From: Drosophila miranda
Lineage: Eukaryota > Arthropoda > Insecta > Diptera > Drosophilidae
Direction: 5' to 3'
DNA length: 64,000 nucleotides
Assembly (NCBI RefSeq): GCF_003369915.1
Contig: NC_046673.1
Location: forward strand, 19,459,718 to 19,523,717
Part shown: positions 57,515 through 64,000 of the stretch, piece after piece
Layout of the letters: every line of letters starts with the position of its first letter
Position numbering within the stretch: position 1 is the first letter of the stretch
Notes under the pieces: model-generated
Seen by the model: only the letters and a program-made list of their open reading frames with translations
What the model was told of the DNA's origin: nothing
Databases searched by the model: none
Made by a program: the position numbers and the translations under genes

Positions 57515-59936
57515 GAAAGTGCCACTTATTCTTTGGAAATGTGTTTTAGCGTTCTTTCTAAGTGTCCAGTGGCTTTGCGGGGGATTCAATGACCAGGTTT
57601 TGATTATATGTATTTATTTGTTTCCAACTTGTTGCTCTGCAACATACATATGTACATATAGGTGAACACAGGAATATTGGAATCGTTTTTAGCGTTGTGT
57701 GTTTGTGTATGTGTGTTGGAGCGACGTGAATCGAACATAAATTGTGTAAATTTCCCCCGGAGCTTAAACTAGAATCAGTGTATGTGTTGTGCAGTGTGTT
57801 GTATGTGGCGGAGAAGGAACCAGCCCGATTAACGTATTGCCTAAGCATAATACATTTGGCATCGCTCGCACAACGGATCATCGGCCTCATCAAAATGATT
57901 ACCACTGCATGGGCAAAAGAAAATACAGAGAAAACGATTGGCATACTTGTATAGTGCAAGCACATAAGCAAAAACACACGCATGTACTCACAATACAGTA
58001 ACGCATGCGCGGCAAATGAACTTGAAACACTCGCGGCAGGAGTAGCCGCACTCCTCGCACAAGTAATTAGTGCAGTTGCCACAACGGTCGTGTATTAGGG
58101 TCTGACGCTGGCAGCAGCGTGAGCGCTTGCGCTCCAGGCGAGGATTTACGATATCAATCGCCATGTTTCGAATTGAAATGCTGCCGTTGCCTGTGAGTCC
58201 ATATAGCATATGTTGCCCCGTCGATGGAGCGTTTGTACCGTTTCCAGCATTGGTGGTGGCACCGTTAGCCGTAGTGCCGTCAGAGCTCGGAGATGCTGCA
58301 GCTGCAGCAACGGCACCGGCAAACAACAGCATTTTAGTTTTTTCTGCAAGTGGAAAAGGGCGGAGAACCATTTTGGTTTATTATTTGTTATGTGCGACGC
58401 TTTTGCCGGTTAAATTTCTAGTTCATTTACCATGTTCTTGCTTCATTTTTTCCGGATCAGAAGCGTCGCTTATTTTCTGTGACTAGAACCTTGCTCTGAG
58501 TTTTATTATTTTTCAAAGTATCCTCAGTGGGCGAACGGGAGCGTTTGACTGATTTGGCCTGCTGGATAACTGGCGCCGGAGCGGAATACATATTTAATAA
58601 AAATACCAAAAAAGAACTTATTTTAGCACAGGGCCACATTGAGTGCTGCAAAACGGACAAGCTTAGTGCAAGTGTAGGTGAACGCGAATTTGAATATTTG
58701 AATATGTGCTTTGTAGAAAAGAAAGAAATAACTGCATTTTTGTGCCAAAAACAGAAAGCCTTTGTTCTGATCTGTTTCAAATCATAAAGTACACAAATAA
58801 TTAAGACTATTCAACTTGCTTGCCTTACTGATTGCTAGGATGTGCTTACGTTTTTAGTGGGCTTTTGTGGATCCAAACTTTCAAAGTCGAGATAGTAATG
58901 TTTAAAAAGTTATTAAACATATGTATTTATGTCATTTCTGCGACTCTGCCGATTTAGCAAATATTTGGCGCTTTTTTTTTTAGGAAACGAGTTCCGCCGT
59001 TTGACGATATAGATGACGGGCGGTCATGTGAAGTGCTTGAACTTTTCTGTACGTCCAAGCGATGGACTTACCTGGAGTTTATCCAAATAAATTTGGGAAA
59101 CAATAAGATGTATGTTCTTCTCCAGTACAGCAATCCGAATTGTCATAAATAGATTTCAGCCTTGTGTGTTTTTTTCTCTAAATTTCAAATATGCCAATGT
59201 GACGTGCGTCTAATGGCACTAGATTCAGTGCTGCAAATTACACTGTTGCTGTAGCAAGCACTGAATTAGTTACTATTCGAGCTCATTCACTTTCAAACAA
59301 TTTCTATTTGGCGCGCACCACTCGTATCTAGTCGATAGTCGAACTTGAATCGGGTAAGGCTCTCTTTGTAAACCGTGTTTAAGTCAAAATACAATACATG
59401 CGAGTACTTAAAAGTAGTTAATCTTGTAGAAAATTTATTCATCAATAGGATAAAATTATGTGGGCACAGCTGAGAGATCTAGGTAGCTATTAATATTCCA
59501 CGGAATATCAAAATCGAGGAATGTGTATAACTGAACTTGAATTCGTCAGTATATTTACGGTATATTTTTAAAATGAGATGGTATATTTTGGTATATTTCT
59601 GAGGGTCAGACGGTAGATTTCATCGATAAGTCCGCGGTCACACTGATACTATTCGCGACTACTATAGAAAACATGAAATTTCCTGTCGCCGACTGCTGTA
59701 TACAAATCCACCCAGGGACTGAAAGCGCAATCACCAAGTACATCACACACAACCGCGGGGGGGTCGCGCGCACTTACGTGTCGTCCACAAATATAAAAAA
59801 GTGGTAAGTCCAAGTCATAGCCTCCTCCCATCCGCCGCCCACCGTGCTCGGACTGGCCAATGGTACTGGTGTTGATACAAACTACTCCTTTTCTTGGACA
59901 GCATGCTGCACCCATGTCGACGGTGGAGGTGCCTGG
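57493..59936. repeat. Tandem unit 4 of the array (2444 bp)
   Basis: Nearly identical to its neighbours. It shares the Siva exon 1 deletion with unit 3 and alone has lost the TATCGATA site near 59335. Confidence 0.95.
57841..58591 (-). pseudogene. Siva-like copy 4, frameshifted in exon 1
   Basis: Exons correspond to 58431-58591, 57992-58343 and 57841-57904. It carries the same 2-bp exon 1 deletion as copy 3 (near 58480), so the two units share an ancestor or exchanged sequence. Exons 2 and 3 are intact. The DRE upstream in the same unit is also lost. Confidence 0.8.
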
Positions 59937-59958
59937 AAAGCCTGGTCAAGGATCTTGA
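59646..59958 (+). pseudogene. Truncated exportin-6 head, unit 4
   Basis: Start at 59914, same 14-codon frame. As in unit 2, the leader has GTG before the donor. Confidence 0.8.
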
Positions 59959-60284
59959 GAAAGTGCCACTTATTCTTTGGAAATGTGTTTTAGCGTTCTT
60001 TCTAAGTGTCCAGTGGCTTTGCGGGGGATTCAATGACCAGGTTTTGATTATATGTATTTATTTGTTTCCAACTTGTTGCTCTGCAACATACATATGTACA
60101 TATAGGTGAACACAGGAATATTGGAATCGTTTTTAGCGTTGTGTGTTTGTGTATGTGTGTTGGAGCGACGTGAATCGAACATAAATTGTGTAAATTTCCC
60201 CCGGAGCTTAAACTAGAATCAGTGTATGTGTTGTGTAGTGTGTTGTATGTGGCGGAGAAGGAACCAGCCCGATTTACGTATTGC

Positions 60285-61037
60285 CTAAGCATAATACATT
60301 TGGCATCGCTCGCACAACGGATCATCGGCCTCATCAAAATGATTACCACTGCATGGGCAAAAGAAAATACAGAGAAAACGATTGGCATACTTGTATAGTG
60401 CAAGCACATAAGCAAAAACACACGCATGTACTCACAATACAGTAACGCATGCGCGGCAAATGAACTTGAAACACTCGCGGCAGGAGTAGCCGCACTCCTC
60501 GCACAAGTAATTAGTGCAGTTGCCACAACGGTCGTGTATTAGGGTCTGACGCTGGCAGCAGCGTGAGCGCTTGCGCTCCAGGCGAGGATTTACGATATCA
60601 ATCGCCATGTTTCGAATTGAAATGCTGCCGTTGCCTGTGAGTCCATATAGCATATGTTGCCCCGTCGATGGAGCGTTTGTACCGTTTCCAGCATTGGTGG
60701 TGGCACCGTTAGCCGTAGTGCCGTCAGAGCTCGGAGATGCTGCAGCTGCAGCAACGGCACCGGCAAACAACAGCATTTTAGTTTTTTCTGCAAGTGGAAA
60801 AGGGCGGAGAACCATTTTGGTTTATTATTTGTTATGTGCGACGCTTTTGCCGGTTAAATTTCTAGTTTATTTACCATGTTCTTGCTTCATTTTTTCCGGA
60901 TCAGAAGCGTCGCTTATTTTCTGTGTGACTAGAACCTTGCTCTGAGTTTTATTATTTTTCAAAGTATCCTCAGTGGGCGAACGGGAGCGTTTGACTGATT
61001 TGGCCTGCTGGATAACTGGCGCCGGAGCGGAATACAT
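60285..61037 (-). CDS. Siva-like zinc-binding protein, copy 5 (intact; next to full exportin-6)
   Basis: Exons 60875-61037, 60436-60787 and 60285-60348 give an intact 192-residue protein with KMKQEHEKTKMLLF and CRECFKFICRACV. This copy lies in the unit that continues into the intact exportin-6 gene, so its promoter arrangement is the presumed ancestral divergent pair. Confidence 0.85.
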
Positions 61038-61783
61038 ATTTAATAAAAACACCAAAAAAGAACTTATTTTAGCACAGGGCCACATTGAGTGCTGCAAAAC
61101 GGACAAGCTTAGTGCAAGTGTAGGTGAACGCGAATTTGAATATTTGAATATGTGCTTTGTAGAAAAGAAAGAAATAACTGCATTTTTGTGCCAAAAACAG
61201 AAAGCCTTTGTTCTGATCTGTTTCAAATCATAAAGTACACAAATAATTAAGACTATTCAACTTGCTTGCCTTACTGATTGCTAGGATGTGCTTACGTTTT
61301 TAGTGGGCTTTTGTGGATCCAAACTTTCAAAGTCGAGATAGTAATGTTTAAAAAGTTATTAAACATATGTATTTATGTCATTTCTGCGACTCTGCCGATT
61401 TAGCAAATATTTGGCGCTTTTTTTTTAGGAAACGAGTTCCGCCGTTTGACGATATAGATGACGGGCGGTCATGTGAAGTGCTTGAACTTTTCTGTACGTC
61501 CAAGCGATGGACTTACCTGGAGTTTATCCAAATAAATTTGGGAAACAATAAGATGTATGTTCTTCTCCAGTACAGCAATCCGAATTGTCATAAATAGATT
61601 TCAGCTTTTCGTGTTTTTTTCTCTAAATTTCAAATATGCCAATGTGACGTGCGTCTAATGGCACTAGATTCAGTGCTGCAAATTACACTGTTGCTGTAGC
61701 AAGCACTGAATTAGTTACTATTCGAGCTCATTCACTTTCAAACAATTTCTATTTGGCGCGCACCACTCGTATCTAGTCGATAG

Positions 61784-62099
61784 TATCGATAGTCGAACTT
61801 GAATCGGGTAAGGCTCTCTTTGTAAACCGTGTTTAAGTCAAAATACAATACATGCGAGTACTTAAAAGTAGTTAATCTTGTAGAAAATTTATTCATCAAT
61901 GGGATAAAATTATGTGGGCATAGCTGAGAGATCTAGGTAGCTATTAATATTCCACGGAATATCAAAATCGAGGAATGTGTATAACTGAACTTGAATTCGT
62001 CAGTATATTTACGGTATATTTTTAAAATGAGATGGTATATTTTGGTATATTTCTGAGGGTCAGACGGTAGATTTCATCGATAAGTCCGCGGTCACACTG
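61784..62099 (+). promoter_or_regulatory. Promoter of the intact exportin-6 gene (unit 5)
   Basis: DRE TATCGATA at 61784-61791, several GTATATTT motifs (about 62000-62050), ATCGATAA near 62076 and motif 1 CGGTCACACTG at 62089-62099. The transcription start is expected shortly after motif 1. Confidence 0.7.
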
Positions 62100-62376
62100 A
62101 TACTATTCGCGACTACTATACACAAAGAAAACATGAAATTTCCTGTCGCCGACTGCTGATGTATACAAATCCACCCAGGGACTGAAAGCGCAATTACCAA
62201 GTACATCACACACAACCGCGGGGGGGTCGCGCGCACTTACGTGTCGTCCACAAATATCAAAAAATGGTAAGTCCAAGTCATAGCCTCCTCCCATCCGCCG
62301 CCCACCGTGCTCGGACTGGCCAATGGTACTGGTGTTGATTCAAACTACTCCTTTTCTTGGACAGCATGCTGCATCC

Positions 62377-64000
62377 ATGTCGACGGTGGAGGTGCTGCTG
62401 CACGAGTTTTATCAGCCAACGACGAGCAATGCACGCAAACGTGAAATTGAGACCAATCTGTTGGCCTTCAAGTCGCAGCCGGAGGCATGGCAGCTGTGCC
62501 TGCGTGTGGCCACCGCCGGCAACAGCTTTACGGATAACCAGTTCCTCTGGTTCTTCAGCACCTCCACGCTGGAGCATACGATAACGCGTCGCTGGGCACA
62601 GCTAACGCCCTCGGATCGAGCACAGTTGCGCGAAACTCTGTGGAACACCTACGCCCAGCTGGGCATGCTGAATGGGGCGCGACGGCATCGAGATACGCTG
62701 GCGCAGCTAATTGCACTGATGGGGAAACGCGAGTTCCCCGAACAAGATCCCAACTACATGCAGCATTGCATGGAGCTAACAAAAACCCGCTTTGCCCTTG
62801 GGATCAATCTGTTGCGCGTCACGTCCGAGGAGGTGGTGAGTAATCGCGGCGACCTGACCACCGAATGGAAACAGTACTTCTACTCCTGGTAAGTGCCTGA
62901 GTGCCTGTGATTCCTGCATCCTGCATCACTCACATTTTTTTTCTTGTCCATGATCTGTACCGGATGTCCCGGATCTGAATTGTGCACTAATCCCTCTGCA
63001 TTGGCATTGGCCATTGGCCATTGACCACTCCTCTACCATCTGTTTTTGGGTGTGTCGTCTGTTTCAGCATTTCCATGTGTATACCCGATGTAATGGACTT
63101 AGTCACCAAATATTTACTAATCGCCGTCTGCCACATCAACGGCAAAGACATCCAATCGACCATACCAAACACCCTCATGGACTTTAGTCTAACCTCAGCG
63201 CTGCCAAATGACAATCAACTAAGGTATGTAGTGTCTGTATCCCTCCCATCCAGCAGAGCCAACAGATACGATACTCAAGATGTATTCGCATGAAGCGGAG
63301 CAATGTGCACTCATTAATTTATCCATTTGTGTCCAATTGGGTCTGTGGGTCCATTGCAGTTCCTCTATTTTGGAGCTTCTCGGCTGTGTGCAACATTTGG
63401 TCTCCTGGATACGCACTGAACTGATCTCGGAGTACTTCCTCATGAGCATACTCGATCTATCACAATGGCGACCCGCCAACGAGCCCATCTCCTTGGCCGC
63501 CCTCTCAGTGCTGAACGAGCTGCTCTACCTGCAGAAGCCGCTACCCTATGCAGGTACCCTGATGGGCGGCGTTAGCAGTCTACTGGAGCAGCACAACGTC
63601 AACAAGCAGCAGAGCGAGATGTACAGCGACAAGTTTCGGGAACTATTGCGCCTCTACACCACGAAGTATGCGGGAAAGCTGATGCAGGAGCCGGAGGTGC
63701 TCGAGACATTTCTTAATCAGCTTTACGGCTGCACCACAGAATGTAAGACTCTCCTCTACTCTCTCCCTTTTTGATAAGAAAATGGCTAAAACTATTTGTT
63801 GTTATCCATCCTATCCGCAGTGCATGGCGCTCTGGACTTTACAGAGAAACTGGACATCTGGTCGCCGATTGTTAAGGCTATTGCCCAGCAGCCGGCGAAG
63901 ATAACGCGCTTTAATCATGTGTTCACGCAACTGGTCGATGAGATCATGCGACGCACACAGTTCGAGGCGAATAAGCCCGAGCTGGAGGTGCTGGACAACG
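62377..64000 (+). CDS. Exportin-6, 5' part (continues past the window end)
   Basis: Exons 62377-62888, 63068-63223, 63360-63742 and 63821-64000 (open at the window edge) join in frame to about 410 residues. The start MSTVEVLLHEFYQPTTSNAR continues KREIETNLLAFKSQPEAW, matching the importin-beta-like N-terminus of exportin-6. LGINLLRVTSEEVVSNRGDL and, later, LDIWSPIVKAI match conserved segments of human XPO6. Exportin-6 is a Ran-dependent nuclear export receptor for actin-profilin; the fly gene is known as ebo/Exp6. A 5' leader exon ends ATG|GTAAGT at 62266. Spliced to 62365 it would give an in-frame upstream start (MHAASMSTVEV). The C-terminal two thirds lie beyond the window. Confidence 0.9.

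Larger units (their letters stand above)
59937..62395. repeat. Tandem unit 5 of the array, running into intact exportin-6 (2459 bp)
   Basis: Homology to the other units ends after GGTGGAGGTGC at 62395, where the true exportin-6 coding sequence (TGCTGCACGAG) continues. The part nearest exportin-6 has private insertions (CACAAA near 62121; three bases near 62158), so its promoter-proximal leader differs from units 1-4. Confidence 0.95.

Overview
This is a Drosophila nuclear genome segment. All recognisable proteins are close to Drosophila sequences (ELAV, arginase, Silver/carboxypeptidase D, MMSDH, an ABCB10-type transporter). Introns have fly-type GT-AG borders, and gene order elav-arg-svr-(small coiled-coil gene)-Mmsdh-ABCB10 resembles the tip of the D. 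melanogaster X (Muller element A). A repeat at 30.77-31.84 kb has end sequences typical of Helitron-like elements abundant in the obscura group, so an obscura-group species is my best guess. That placement is inference; no search was run.

Layout. 0-4.5 kb: elav upstream region with probable 5' leader exons. 4.46-5.96 kb: elav coding exon (+), followed by about 9 kb of AT-rich, simple-sequence-rich DNA that is probably the long neural 3' UTR. 15.1-15.9 kb: arginase (-), of which only the first three coding exons are found; the C-terminal half is not visible. 18.8-33.2 kb: svr, carboxypeptidase D (-), nine exons with two alternative first exons, the distal one lacking a zinc-ligand histidine. 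The distal intron holds the Helitron-like repeat. 33.6-36.6 kb: a repeat-rich stretch. 37.5-38.0 kb: a small coiled-coil protein (-), perhaps SKA2-like. 39.6-41.9 kb: methylmalonate-semialdehyde dehydrogenase (+). 42.4-44.8 kb: mitochondrial ABCB10-like half-transporter (-), divergent from a URB2/NPA2-like ribosome-biogenesis gene (+, 45.0-49.5 kb).

50.16-62.40 kb is the most unusual part: a head-to-tail array of five units of about 2.43-2.46 kb. Each carries a complete Siva-like zinc-binding gene (-, three exons), a shared divergent promoter, and the first six codons of an exportin-6 gene. Only the fifth unit runs into the intact exportin-6 gene (+, continuing past the window end). Units 3 and 4 carry a 2-bp deletion that frameshifts Siva; units 1, 2 and 5 have intact Siva reading frames. 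The four truncated exportin-6 heads point into the 3' side of the next Siva copy.

A second theme is a dispersed 200-300 bp sequence with GTATATTT repeats (Ohler motif 6), ATCGATA (DRE-like) and, in several copies, GGTCACACTG (Ohler motif 1). It lies at the exportin-6/Siva promoters, just upstream of svr, near the elav 5' end, and at two weaker sites, and it looks like a promoter-bearing repeat.
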